From: Siphonodentalium dalli
Taxonomy: Eukaryota > Mollusca > Scaphopoda > Gadilida > Siphonodentaliidae
Direction: 5' to 3'
Assembly: GCA_032622095.1 (NCBI GenBank)
Contig: CP136069.1
Span: 34,260,194 to 34,324,193 of the forward strand
Length of the DNA: 64,000 nucleotides
Positions 28,484 to 43,400 of this stretch are shown in pieces (position 1 is the stretch's first letter; every line of letters starts with the position of its first letter). Position numbers and translations under genes: made by a program. Below the pieces are notes generated by a model. The model saw only the letters and a program-made list of their open reading frames with translations, made no database searches and was not told where the DNA came from.

Positions 28484-31400
28484 TTAGGCCAATGCATTCT
28501 CTTATATATGCGAGGCGACCTATGGTCGACTCGCATATATAAGAGAATGCATTGGCACAGGGTATATGGGTTGATACAAAAATCGACCTGGCACTCAAAG
28601 GGTTAAACCTACAAAATAAGTCTGTTAAAGTATACAAGAAAAAATTATCAAAATTGTAAAAAATTGTAAAAAATAATAACAAATGATGAAAAATTGTTAG
28701 GCCAATGCATTCTCTTATATACGCGAGGCGACCTATGGTATACTCGCATATATAAGAGAATGCATTGGCACAGGGTTTATGGGTTGATACAAAAATCGGA
28801 CCTCCCTGCTCAGCTGGCTCATTCTATATTTAACTACTTGGTAAGTTACACTTATTTCTTTGATGCTCTTATTATGCGCCCAAGCCCCACAGGATGTTCC
28901 GGGCAACTAATCGAGGGCCTTCAGTCCGTTCGAACATTTCAGCTTGTAACTCATGTGTCAATTATCAGATTTCATTTTACTAGTCTTTGGCATGGTGATA
29001 GCACAGTTTGGGGGAAAGGATAACCCACATTCTACGGGTTTCATCCATTAATATTTACCAGAGTTATGACCCTTGTTTGACTTGGAAATTTGTGAATATT
29101 GTGTCCAAAAGAACATTTCAGCTTATAACTTGGGCCAGGATCATCGGATTCAGTTGTGCTGTGGTAATGTGATAGCAAAGTTGTGAATTTTTTCTCAGCT
29201 TTTAATTTAGCATGGATCATACAATTTTGTTGTGCTTTGTTATGGTGATAGCCCACCATGCGGTAAATGATGCCCACATACTATGGGTTTCGTCCATTCA
29301 TTTATACCAGAGTTACAGCCCTTGTTTGACTTGGGAATTTCTTAATTTTGTGTCCGTATGAAAATTTTGGCTTGCCTGGAGCTTCCTGAAATTCTGCGAA
29401 AACCCTGTGCCAATGCATTCTCTTATAAATGCGAGTCCCCAATAGGGAGCCTCGCATATATAAGAGAATGCATTGGCCTAAAAATATTTACCTTGACCTT
29501 GTAAGCCAGAGCATTCTCTTATATTTGTGAGACTCCCTAAGGGAAACTCACATATATAAGTGAATGCACTGGTACAGGATCTATAATGCTGCAGGATCTA
29601 TAATGAAAGGGTTAACATATTTATAGGTTACAAAATATGACTGGGTTTAATTACTCATTTTTCATATAACAGTATACATGTAATTAGTCCAACACATTTG
29701 AAAAAAGCTGCTCAACCCGATACGTGCAAAAATATTTAAAATTTTAACTTTTGAGACCAGAGAGAGAAGCTTGAATATGTATGGTATATTGTAAGGTACT
29801 GTATTGTTATTGTTGTACTTTTCAGATTGGGTTTGTTATGTTCCATGTTAGATCACCTGTGGATGGCGGAATCCAGGCAGCGTCTGGTGCTCTGTCACTT
29901 CTCTGGCAGGTAAGTGGTTTATACAAAGTTTCCTTCATCCATGAAGGCTTCTGGGCCTCACATCAGTTCTGGTTAAAACACAGATTCAACAGCTATGCAG
30001 CACTGAGTCTGGCTTATTTGGGGGGAATTTCTATTACCACCAGCATTATTACGTCAGTCTCACCCAATCACAACATCATCAGGAAAGTGATGTATCCTAT
30101 CAGGCGATTGTTGGAATGCCTTTACAGTGGTAGATTCGTCACATTGCTAAAAAATTGCGCATGAACATTGTCTGCCACACTGTCTTACTGCATGCATTCA
30201 ATGCAGACATTATTTTTAGCGACGCAGAGCTAACACTTGCTGATGGTAATTTATATCCCTCCAAATACTCCAGAATCAGTACTGCATAGCTGTCGAGTCT
30301 GTTTTAACCAGCACTGGCCTCACATCAGTGGCCGTACATAGGCTATATCTGATTTTGTGACGTCACCAAATTTTTTACAGTTACGGACAAATTGAAAATT
30401 TGTTGGTGACCAGAAATGTCGTACAGTAGAAGGTTTCCGGTACAGTAGTCATAATCGGTAGAAATTGGTCGATGTTCAACCTCTAGTGACCAGCAACAGC
30501 CAGCAATCGCCCCGCTGATATCTCAAACATTCTCCTATGTATGGTTATATAAAAACGTCTTTAACCCTTTACCCAACAAAACCGGCCAAATAAAGCTTCA
30601 ACAGCCTAAAATATCTTCGGTCTGTCTCAATAGAACCATACAAATATGGATATCATTGGAACCGGCTCCTTGACCACATTGTGATAGTTACAGTTATGCC
30701 CTGTGCCAATGCATTCTCTTATATATGCGAGTCGACCATAGGTCGCCTCGCATATATAAGAGAATGCATTGGCCTAAAAAAAATCCTTTTTTTTAACACT
30801 TTTTACCATTTTTTCTTACATTCTTTAACAATTTTATAATTTTTAATGTGTTAAGCCAATGCATTCTCTTATATATGCGAGGCGACCTATGGTCGACTCG
30901 CATATATAAGAGAATGCATTGGCACAGGGCCGTTCTGTTGGGTAAAGGGTTAAATCATTCTTATAGCGCTGTAACTGAAGGAAATAGTGGGTATAATAGC
31001 AGATATCTCAACCATAGGTTGTCCGATCTTAATGAAATATTGTATGGATGTTCACTACTGTGAGGACATTCAATGGAGTGTTCAATAGTTTTGTTCAGGT
31101 TTTCCGTGGTTTTACCAGGAAATCAACACCCAACGAATTAATTTACTCAGAGTTGGTAAAGTTAATCTCAATATATGATATGGAAATGAAGATCGGGCAT
31201 TAACATGTTGAGTGCCAACTACGAGTTATCTCGTACTTTTTGCATGTAATTGAATGGGAGTTGGCAGTCAAGTCTGTTTTCGGCATGTCGTAAAAAGGGT
31301 TGACAAAAAACATGGAAGATGATATGAAATATTATTAATTGAATTTGTCATTGGCCAATTCATAATAATTTGATTGTTTATGCACATCATCTGATCTCTG

Positions 31401-34400
31401 CTATAAAAGCTTGTATAATAAGCAATGCTCAATGGATTGGTCTTTTTTTAAAGGCAAACAGTTTTAATGGGTGCAGGTTACATAAAACAATACATGACTA
31501 CCTCGCCAGCGTGTGAAATGAAGCCAGTAGCTATTAGTCACTGATTGCATGATGCCCTTTCGGTGCCGGAATACATAAACTGGAGTCCGATTTCTCTAAG
31601 ATGACATAAACCTGCTAATGTAGGACTTGTTGATGTCGATAAATATATTATCTAAACCACGAATGCACCTCCCCATGAAATAGCCTTTTTATAAGAAACC
31701 ACGAAAATTGAGGCTGACAAAATCAAAGCCATTAAAATCTGTATTGCCAAGATTGCTACCCAGGTATTATGGATAATTAAAAATGAGACATTGTTTAATA
31801 ATAATATACCAATTTAATGAATTCCATTACACACATTATAATTCATTTCTAATGGAAATACATGAAATTGATAAAAATTATTATATAAATGCAGAAAAAT
31901 AAATAGGAAACCCAATAAACAAAGTTATAAATATACACTTATGTTTATCACATACCAATCTCTATCTCATTGAATTACCATGGATTACCATCTATTGCTA
32001 GTATTATAGTTGTACCATATGAGGCAAATACACCGCAACATACGATGAAGCACAATTATGTATTCATAAAAATATATGCATAAGCATACATTATTTCAGG
32101 GGAGCATTGAGTCAAAAAAAGATACTGCGGCCATGGGCAGGAAGACGACCATACGGTCATGTCCCTGCCCAGTAATGTATATCGTTTTGTTTTCAGTATT
32201 ACAAATTGCAAAGAATTTACTGTGATATGCATTACAGAATAAACTATCTATCTATCTATTTATATATCTAGACATATTTGAAGTCTATATTGTCTAATAG
32301 TAATAATGTGTGATCTAAGGCATTGCCCTCCCCGATTTGGAAAGAAGTTCATCCATTCCAGTGATGTTTGATAAATAACTTATTTTACAGGTTATCCCAA
32401 GTGTCCAAGGAATTTACTTCAAAGATCTGAAGCAGACATTGAAGAAAGAGCAGTGTGATGTAAGTGTTCAATATAGTACTCATCCTCACGTTTATTCCTC
32501 ACTTGTGCTTGCTTTCAATTTAAGCCTGATTGTCCCTATCACAAGATTTTTAACCTTTTGCCACATATTTTGCATGAGCCTATTCAAGGTGGTGGGCATG
32601 CATGGTGTGTTTTTACTTACAGCTACTGCTCAAGTTCGTAGATTTAACTGAGTTATCTTGGTTGGTTAAATTAATTTTCACTTCCCTTTTAATGTCGAAT
32701 TAAGGAGAAATTATTTACAATTCTGCGTAGTTTAGTCAATGTGATTTCTGAAATTGTACGATCATGGGAGATATTCAATTAGAATGATTTTTGATGAAAA
32801 ACTTGGCCGCCAGCATATAAATATTCGGGGTAGCCTCTAAATGGGCGCTATAAAATTTTCCAAATTTAGATAAAAATTTAGTTAAAAACATGACCGTCAG
32901 TGGCCATCTTGGATTTAATATTTGAATCCATTGGCATAGCATGCAGCCCATATTTATTGGAGAAATGTTTTGAAAATTTACAGGCAAATCTAGGATCACT
33001 TCTAGATGGGAGTTATCAAATTTGAACGATTTTCTGCAGCCATCATGATTTTACTCTTTCCATGACTAAATTAATTCTTCGGCATGCCTTACAGACAACA
33101 TTTATCATCCGATTGATCCTGAACTTCACACAGTCATATGGCTCTCTGGGTTGACATTTGTATTAATTAAACATTTCAACTTTCCGCATTCCTTATTGCT
33201 CCATTGAATTTTGTAATTTATGACATTATCCTCTCTCCAAGTTGAGCTACAGTGTCATTGACAATTTCATTTGGTTAAATTATCCAACAAATAAAAAAAA
33301 GTGACATTATGGTGTTTAGTTGCAGGAAGAATGACAAACATTCATAATTTGTTAACGAGGAAAGATAACTCTACAAAATCTTCAAACCTGAGTGGTTGAT
33401 AGCTGTGTTGTGCCATGTTACACTGGTTTTACCACTATGTCTGTTTGTTTATCGCTTGGTTGTCTTGTAGTGATGAGCGGTTTTAAAATTTCACTTCGGT
33501 TTTGGTTTCGGTATGGTTTGGTTTCGGTTATGGTTTTACTCAATACACCAATGACTACATGTACATGCATAGAGCAGATGGTATAATATATGGCATAATA
33601 ATACCAGCAATTTTCCAGTGATTTCAATAGTCTACGTGGCAGTGTGTGCAAATATTGCCCCATATGACACCCAAATGTTCAAAATTTAAGCTGCTATAGT
33701 GGTGGCAAATAGCAGCTGACAAAACAAAAGTGCACGCTAACCACACATCTTGGAAAAGTGACCAGTGGTGTCGGTTAATTGAAACTTGAAGAATGGGTTG
33801 TATAAAATATATCAGTTGCGGTTTGGTTTTGAAATACAGTAATGTCCTAAGTAATCGACTCCTTAACCACAGCAGAATTATGGGTAACTTTTCAGGATTT
33901 AGTCGGAAATATGGCTTGTTGCCATTCATCGGAAAACTCTCGGGGACTAAATCTTGAAAAGTTACCCATTATTCTGCCGTGGTTAAGGAGTCGTTTACTT
34001 AGGGCATTGCTGTAACACTGAAAGAAAACCGAGAAACAATTAAACCACACATCACTATTGTCTTGAGCCCATTTGACTCAAGCCTGAGAATATGGTGCTG
34101 GACATTTGGAGAATGAGGTTCCCAGAGGGTGAATTTAGTGATGCTAGCCTGCACAGTGGTCTAGCATCACAAAACTCATTATCTGGAGACCTCATTCTGA
34201 ATGGCCTCATATGCTATGGGGTACCTAGACTCAGATTTAAATTCCCAGGTGATGTGCACCTCGATTTATTACATATCTATCAACGTAATTCGCATGATCG
34301 CACGAGTTTCCAGGCGTGTGATAATTCTCAGAATCGCACTAGTGCAATCTGTCGACGGAACTATTTCATTCAGTATTGTTAGACTGGTTCTCGTCGTTAC

Positions 34401-37400
34401 TATTTTTAAACGCAAGGGCGACAACCCACTTGCCGAAATCGCAGCGTGCTGATTGGGTTATATTTTTGGAAAATCTATCAGAATTTAATTTCAAACGCAT
34501 CATTAAAGATGGGTCAAGGTCACTCGCGGATAGACGGGCTCCCTGTCTGATTGTTGCGTTAACCCTAAAATGCCGTTAAAACTCAATTAAATCCACATTT
34601 CTGTACCGGAGATGTACGATTGTGAGTCAACTTACTATGATACAGAGATATGTAATAAAAATATAACCGCATGAGTGTCTGGATTTTGACAAATTATCGC
34701 ACTCGATTTGTTGGCGGAACGCGATACCTCTCGTGCGGGACTGTGTCCAACACTCGAGGTATCGCTCCGCCAACAAATATCGTGCGATAATTTCGTCAAA
34801 ATCCAGACACTCATGCGGTTCTATCTATTTAGCAATGTGTCATCTGCCAATTTAGGGATATAGAGAAACTGATCTACAAAAGAAAAAGAAACAAAAAACC
34901 TTTTTAATTTCATAATAAAGATACTTTCCAGAGAAGATGAGGCCTAAGGGAGCATGTCAAAACCTCTTTCGCATATGCGAAAATATTGTCGATAATGTCG
35001 AAAAAGTTTTGACGTAATTGACGTAAATGTGCAAAAACGATATGTCGGAAATGACGAAAAATAATGCGATAACGTCGAAAGCGACTGGCCATAAAAGTGC
35101 GATAACGTCGAAACCACAACAGACCAAAATTTCCGTAAAATGTCGAAACTTTCGACAACGCGAAAGTCGCGACATCGAAACATTGATCGATATTCGCAAA
35201 CGATGAAAAGTTAAAACGATGTTAATCCGCGCATTTATTTTTGCCTTCTGCGTAATCAGATGCCAGCTGAATTTTTATTGGCTGTCAGCCAAAGGCCATA
35301 CAAACAACTCTATGCGGTTAACACACAAGTACAATGACTTGACAGTTCGACTGTTTTGATAGCTATGAGTTCCCACAATAGTCAACCCATTCCAAATGTG
35401 TGAAGGGGTGACATTTAGCAAAAGGCTATACAAACATATAGGTCTACTGACATATAATGACGTATATACCGGTCCCTCACAACTATGCGTGAACTGTGCG
35501 ACAGTTTTGTTGTTGTCGTGATGTCTTCTCAATTAGTGAACAATGGTTTAACTCGTTGGACAAAAACAACACATCTGATATATAAAATTCCAAAATGAAG
35601 CGACTTGATGTCATAATATCAGTTCGATCATGGCTAGAAACAGTGATGAAATCGAATAGATCTATCGGTAGCGGACATATACGCAGTTGGGAAAATATTA
35701 GACCAGCAGTTTACACAGGTCGACAGTACGAAGAAGTTAGGGTTTTCACAACCCCAGGTATCACATATCTAACAGAAAAAAGATGAAATCACACAGAAAT
35801 TTGAAACCAGATGCACCCACCCACAACGGGAGCGACAACCGTCCATCCACATGATCCAGCATTTGAAGCAATAGGCCCGATATAGAACAAGCCCTCATCA
35901 CATTGTATCAACGCCAGACATATATAGAGCCATACCCCCTAAGTTCATTGTTTTATAATGGTATGTTATCCATATTTTTATTATTCATTCAATAAAGAAT
36001 CGAGAAAAACATAACACTCAACTCCTCTGTCAGTCAATGCTACCCACAAACGAAACTAGGATTGGCCTGGGAAATTAGTGCTAAAAATAGCACAACATAA
36101 CATGATTGTGCAATTCGTGGAAATTCCAAACTATTATATAATATGTTTTGTATTAACTTAACTTTGTCGCATCTGATCGCTGATATATATTGAATAAAAT
36201 GTGTAGATTTGAATAAAAGTATAAAAGTCGCCGACGAATTAATCATGATGACGCTGTGCTTCCGATATCAAACAATGATTTCATACTTATATTGCGAAAA
36301 TTAAAGCATTGTTTACGACTGTCCGACGATGCCGTAAACACCCTGATTTGCGTCCACATTAAAATATGTGTCTGGTCTAGAAAGACAGATTGAAACTGTA
36401 GAAATTAACTCTACGTGGCATACAGAAAGTATACTATAAATCGGGGTTGTGGAATAATTTATTGTCGTCCTTAGCTGTATTCTTTTATTCATAATAGTTC
36501 GCACAATTAAATGGTGACGGTTTACCCAAAGTGAAGACAAGTTACATAATCACACACAAAAACGATTTTCGAAATTTGCATTGTTTACGGTACCACTCTG
36601 CAGTATTAATGCGACAGTGTAGCAATTATTGCTCAAGATTTAAGGGGACTTCAACCTGTACTGTAATATTTACTGTAAACCAGTGATGCAATATCACTGC
36701 TATAAACCCACGGATTTGCGGGCACCGTGTGACATCAAAACGTAGGAAATGATTGTGTTGGCCTATCCTATTATATAAATTGGGTCTGGGAATAATTTAT
36801 TTGGGACTTTAAATAATCTTCTATTAATAATAGTTTATTATTAAACGAAGTTTGAATTGTCCGATATTAACCAAATCGGAGATTTCAGTAGATCGGAGAA
36901 ATTTACTAATAGGCCTACATTTATAAACTCCGATCAAATCGTAAATGTTTTCATATCGGAGAATACTCCGATTAAATCAATGGAATTCTTATGATAAAAA
37001 CTCCGATCTGAGAAATTTCAGCATGGACACCGACATCTTCCCGTTCGCGACACATCAGTATAAAACTGCGACTATGGAGTATTTATTGAACACAAACTGT
37101 CACTCCGATCTGAGAAATTTCAGCATGGACATCGACATCTTCCCGTTCGCGACACATCAGTATAAAACTGCGACTATGGAGTATTTATTGAACACAAACT
37201 GTCCTGCCAATCATATCGACACAACAGCAATATTGACGGATATAATGCTGTGATCTTGACGAAAACAAACACTGCGAAAATATGTCGAAACAGAACAGCG
37301 AACAGTTGAGCAAAACTGCGAAACAAAACTGCGATAATTGCGAAAACATCGAACCAAGACAGCGAAAATGACGAAAAATTGACGAAAACGTACAACGTTA

Positions 37401-40400
37401 CGGCGTGCGATTATGACGAAAAAACTCCGATAATGTCTAAAAAACGACGTCAATGACGCCACATTTTTCACACTTTTTTCGCATTTTTTTCGCATATGCG
37501 AAAGAGGTTTTGACATGCTCCCTAAGCAGAATAAGGTCCCAGAGGGTGAATTTAGTTATGCTTGTCTGCTGTGCGGGGTACCTGCATTAAACTCACCCTC
37601 TGCTGACCTCATTTTGCAAATGTACCGCACTATATTCTCAGACCTGTCTGTGGCATGTTGATTGCTGACTGATTTTAAGTAATCCAAGAGTTTGCCTGAA
37701 TCCTTGTAAAAGTCCTTGAAATGTTCTCGTATAGTCCTGAGTTTGATTCTTAGAAGTTAGTAGGAACCTTTGATTAGGTTTGCCAAATCCCAATTGCTGT
37801 TTGTAGGTATTAATCTTTTCAATGTGGATTAAAATTACTGACTTCAACACTTTATTCACACTTTTTGCTGCATGTATTTTCACAGTGATGCAAAAAAATT
37901 GTTCACTAATAAGTTAAATTCAGACACATTAATTAGTCTTAACTTGCTTTGCATCAAGTTTGCTATGCAAGACTGAGGATGTTGTCTTACTTAAATTGTA
38001 TCCTGCATGAAATTCATGCATTTGGTGGAAGTACCGTTTAACCCTTTACCCAACAAAACGGCCAAAACCAGCCAAATAAAGCTTCAACAGCCTAAAATAT
38101 CTTCGGTCTGTCTCAATAGAACCATACAAATATGGATATCATTGGAACCGGCTCCTTGACCACATTGTGATAGTTACAGTTATGCCCTGTGCCAATGCAT
38201 TCTCTTATATATGCGAGGCGACCTATGGTCGACTCGCATATATAAGAGAATGCATTGGCACAGGGCCCTTCTGTTGGGTAAAGGGTTAAACTCACTTACC
38301 CATACATGCATGTAATGCTAATTAAATGGTTTTGACACAGTTCATAGTAAAATAAACTTATCTTTACACAATTTCTCTTGAACTTTTTGTTTGTCCTTAT
38401 CCCTTTCTATACTAAATACTCATCGACGAGTAGTTATCCCTTATGATAATTTAGATAATAAGTTCATAGGTCATTTTGTTTAATTTATTATCTGAACATT
38501 TCCCTCTAATAAATAGGACTCCTTCAGCACTTTTATTATCTGTCGTCTGCTTGTTTTTCCTGAAAACCCCTCCATATGAATAATAGACCATTCCAATGTA
38601 TACTTTTATAACTGAATGGGAGAAAGGGTTAAAATTCTATTTGTCAGTTCTGTGTAATTGATTTTAGCTTCATTCACTGAAATAACAAGTTTTGATTTTT
38701 TGCTGTATTTGAACAGGTGAACTATTTGTTGTTTAATGCTGATTTCTTTAAGAATATATCTTGATACACAAAGTCAGAGATGCATAAAAAATGGACAAAT
38801 AGTGTTCAGGACACTTACAATGTAGAGCTTGGCATATAATTCCTCTGTACACAAAGAACTGAGTTGTATAAATAGAATATATATTGGGAAACAATAATAT
38901 AATATATATGTAAATGTAAAAGTTCATTAAGCACTTTGGTATTAAAATTATTCATTATATTATACACTGGTGTAGAGGCAGGCTGGTGACTATTGTATAA
39001 TAGCAGTTAGTGTATTAAAGGTTACCAAATGAGCCGGTAGTTTTGGTCAACCACATACAGTGCTTGATGTCATGATGCTACATTATACCAAATTTCATTT
39101 GGCTGATATGTCGTTGATGAACCAGTGATGATTTGTTTTATTTCAGGACAAAGAACGTTTTCATGAATACAATATGTGTGAATCGGAGATTATCATGTTT
39201 AACCCTTCCATGACTGGGGCTTCCTGAAATTATGCAAAAACCCTGTACGGTACCAATGCATTCACTTATGTATGCATAGGCAGCCTCACATACAGTAATA
39301 CCCTAAATAATTGACTTATTAACCACAGCAGAATTATGGGTAACTTTTCAGGATTTAGTCGGAAATATGGCAACAAGCCTTATTTCCGACTAAATCCTGA
39401 AAAGTTACCCATAATTCTGCTGTGGTTAAGGAGTTGATTATTTAGGGCATTACTGTATATAAGAGAATTTATCGGCCAAACAATATTTGCCTTCACCTTG
39501 TAAGCCAGTGCATTCTCTTATATATATGAGGATCCCTATGGGAGACTCGCATATATAAGAGAATGCACTGGCACAGGATCTTTAATGCTGCACCAGCACA
39601 GCTCCCGTCATGACAGGGTTAAGGATAAAAAATTATAATGTTTTAAGAATAACAAATTGTCATGATTTTACATTGCAGGACTTTCAGGTATAGATTATAT
39701 CTATTCATAGGTAACATGCACATCACATATTGGAGAAGGGTTTTTTGTCATATTTTATCAAAATTCTCGTGCAGTTTTCTGATTTTTGAAAAAAATTAAT
39801 CATGTTTAGATGGATTTTTTCTCAAATATGGTATAGGGTTTATTTGATAGTTTCTTCATTTTCCAATTGCATGGTTTCTCAGGTGTTTATAACTAATAAT
39901 TATATTATTTAGGAGATAATTGTAACCTGTTGAGTTGTACATCCTGGGATTCGAGCATGAAAACAGTTTGTGAATGAGCCGGCTTGCCGGTGAGTTCACA
40001 AACTGTTTTCATGCTCAAATCCCAGAATGTACAACGAAACAGGGTACGTTTATCTCCATTGTAATTCAATCTAGCAAGGAATTTGCAAAAAAACTGTTCA
40101 TTTTGCCATTGTCACCGTGCACAAATCGTTGGGTTTGTTCATTTGCGTTACTCGGAACACTGCTCCGTAACAATTTCCTGTGGGGCAGGTTAACTCGTTT
40201 CGCTACTCCATTCTGCGCCGATGAAATTTTACCGTGCTACATTCATATTTGATGCACGCTGAAGCGGCTGATGAACGGTATCTATAGACAACAACGCGCG
40301 GGTTTGCTCGTTTCGGTACTCCATGAAGCGGCCGATGTCGGTGAATTGAAAACTAAAGTTAGCCGCTCTCGGCCAATCAGAATGCTTGTTTTTAGTGACA

Positions 40401-43400
40401 AATACTCATTTGAATTACAATGTATAATATTCATTTGAAAATAAATTTACAATATAAATGTGCACTTTGGTATATTTTTGATATACATCAGTGCACTTTA
40501 AATGAGGAAGTAGTAAAAAAAATTTGAAATATGTGCAGAAATTTTGTTTTGGGAAATCATTTATATCAACTCTTGATCTGAATTTGATTTTTTTTTAATT
40601 CTTTTGGGACAAATAACTATTTTTTCAGCGAAGATATATGTTTTTTTTTTTCATGGAATATTTTGAACCGATATTTAAGCCAAATAATTCAAGTATTTTC
40701 AAATTTTGAATTTATTTAAATTTTTTTTTTTAAATGAAGCAATGATAATGAATGATGGGCCACAAATAACTGTTGCACATTTGTGATATAACACTAGTGA
40801 GCAGTATTGTGTTAAGATGTTCAGCACCACTGCAAACTGTATTTAGGACCAAGAAATAGTTAGTGACTATATATTAGAAGTTGCCATAGACGTGATGACA
40901 ATCAGCACATTGAAACATGAACCACTAACAATGAAACACAAATGTATAGCTGTCTTGCACATAATATTATTGGGAATTTCGTCAAAAGGATAGAATTTAC
41001 CTTTGTACACAAACTGATGTTTATGATATATAAAATACATAGCTAGTGTCGTCCCTTGCCCACGAGGGGATTTGAAAAATATTGGGTGAGGCTACATGCT
41101 AATGCCCTAAATAATCGACTTCTTAACCACAGCATTTAGTCGGAAATATGGCTTGTTTACCATTCAACAGAAAGCTCTCAGTATCTACGCTCACTTTCTA
41201 TGTTTATGGTGATAGAAAATGATGTGCTGAGCCATATTATTGAAGTCTGCGGGGAACATGAGTCACGAGCAATCGGGCTCGCAAGTCTTTATTCTTTAGC
41301 TCGATTGCTCAAGTGTGTGGGGGGGGGGGGGGGGGGGCTTAATTGTGATCTGGCGCATGTAGAAGCGATATGCATCACAATTTTTCACCAGGGACCAGAC
41401 TATAAGTTTTAAATTGGGACAAGTAATTTTTTAGTAACTTTTTCCCTTCTGGGTAGTTTCAAATCTCCTAATTTGCAGAAGATAAAATACACAATTGAGG
41501 TGACTAATGGGTGATCATCACGAACATCATCTGGGGAAATTCAATCTGATATTAGGTCTCCCATAGCAGTTGAGGCCTAAGCAGAATAAGGTCCCCTGAG
41601 GGTGAATTTGGTGATGCTAGCCCACCTCATTCTGCAAATGACAGACACACTATTTGCAGCCTTGCACTTTGGGTAAATTCAGGCCCCAAGCAGCTCATCT
41701 AGTTTGCTGATGAATTTGGTTATAACTGTATTTTCCCACAGGCTAATAGACCATTCCAATGAATACAATTATAATTTAACCCTTTACCCAACAAAACGTC
41801 CAAAACCGACCAAATAAAGCTTCAACAGCCTAAAATATCTTCGGTCTGTCTCAATAGAACCATACAAATATGGATATCATTGGAACCGGCTCCTTGACCA
41901 CATTGTGATAGTTACAGTTATGCCCTGTGCCAATGCATTCTCTTATATATGCGAGTCGACCATAGGTCGCCTCGCATATATAAGAGAATGCATTGGCCTA
42001 AAAAAAAATCTTTTTTTAACAATTTTTACCATTTTTTCTTACATTCTTTAACAATTTTATAATTTTTAATGTGTTAAGCCAATGCATTCTCTTATATATG
42101 CGAGGCGACCTATGGTCGACTCGCATATATAAGAGAATGCATTGGCACAGGGCCGTTCTGTTGGGTAAAGGGTTAGCAGGCGAATCAACTAGTCAAATAA
42201 CATACAAGTCTGGATATAGTGTGTCTGTCATTTGCAGAATGAGGTCCCCAGAGGGTGAATTTAGTGACTCTATCCTGCACAGCATTGCCAAATTCACCCT
42301 CTGGTGACCTCATTCTGCTTAGGCTTCATCTGCTAGGAAGTATCTATTGAAGCGACCAGCCGAGAAGTTTAAAATTGGGGGAAATCACTTCTCCCTGTTT
42401 GGTTATTAGGGCGAAGTGGACTGTTATCAAAAAGAAATAACAATGCCTGAAGTTCAATTTACACCTCAAAATCACCCTTCTTTGATCCAATAATTGTTAT
42501 GCAACACAACTGCCAAATTATAATGTCAGTATAGTGAAATAAGAACACCATTATAATTAGTAGATATCCTTAACCCTTTCAGTGCCAAGTCAGATTTTTG
42601 TATCAACCCATATTTCCTTGATCATTTTTCAAATTTATTGATTATAATAATGTGATACATTGATGGAAAGAGCTCTAGAGCTCTTTCCATCAATGTATCA
42701 CATTATTATAATCAATAAATTTGAAAAATGATCAAGGAAATATGGGTTGATAAAAAAATCGGACTTGGCACTGAAAGGTTTAAATATGGTGTTGGGATAT
42801 ATGCATACTGGTATATGAGAGAGAAGTCACTTCAACCGAGGACAAAAATAGGGAGAAGTGGCACATTTCAGGGAGAAAATGTCTCCCAAGTCGCCATATA
42901 GGCTGGTCCCTGTCTCCCAAGTCATCCTATAGGCTGGTCCCTGTGCATCGCTATGCAATTTAAGTTGATTAGTCTGATAATTGTCTCCAGAATAACGAAT
43001 GATGAACAGCAGAATATGTGAATATGTGAACCTTGAAGCAAAATTTTCTATGTCTATTTGTTACAAATACTGTGTGATAAATGAACAGAACTATTAGTAC
43101 TGAAACAAACAGTTTTACACTTTTACACCTCGATTTTGTATTTTATCTTCTGCAAATTAGGAGATATAAAAACTGTACAGAAAGAAAAAGTAACTAAATA
43201 CAATGTTAATTTGAGACTATAGTTACTTCCGAGAAGGTGAGGCCCAAGCACAATTATGTCCCCAGAGGATGAATTTAGTGACGCTAGCTTGCTGTGCTGG
43301 GTAGTGTCACTAAATTCACATTCTTCAAATGACAGACACACTATTTCAAGGCTTGCGAAAGACCACACCCAGGGTTAATTTCTCAATAAAACTACACACC

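Larger units (their letters stand above)
34079..37646. mobile_element. Large F-type foldback element, 3.6 kb, with nested elements
   Basis: Left end CAAGCCTGAGAATATGGTGC with one hairpin (to about 34200). The right hairpin starts GCAGAATAAGGTCCCAGAGG (37526) and ends ATATTCTCAGACCTG. The inside holds a foldback (34667-34823) and a Harbinger-like insertion (34948-37522). No 9-bp duplication is preserved. Confidence 0.65.

Noticed and set aside
28841-29023. A second functional exon 5
   Set aside because: Only the last 43 coding bases are copied and no acceptor precedes them. Exon 6 joins exon 5 in phase without it.
29910-30164. Extension of exon 6 by 85 codons
   Set aside because: The frame is open by chance. 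A strong GTAAGTG donor and continuity with exon 7 place the end at 29909.
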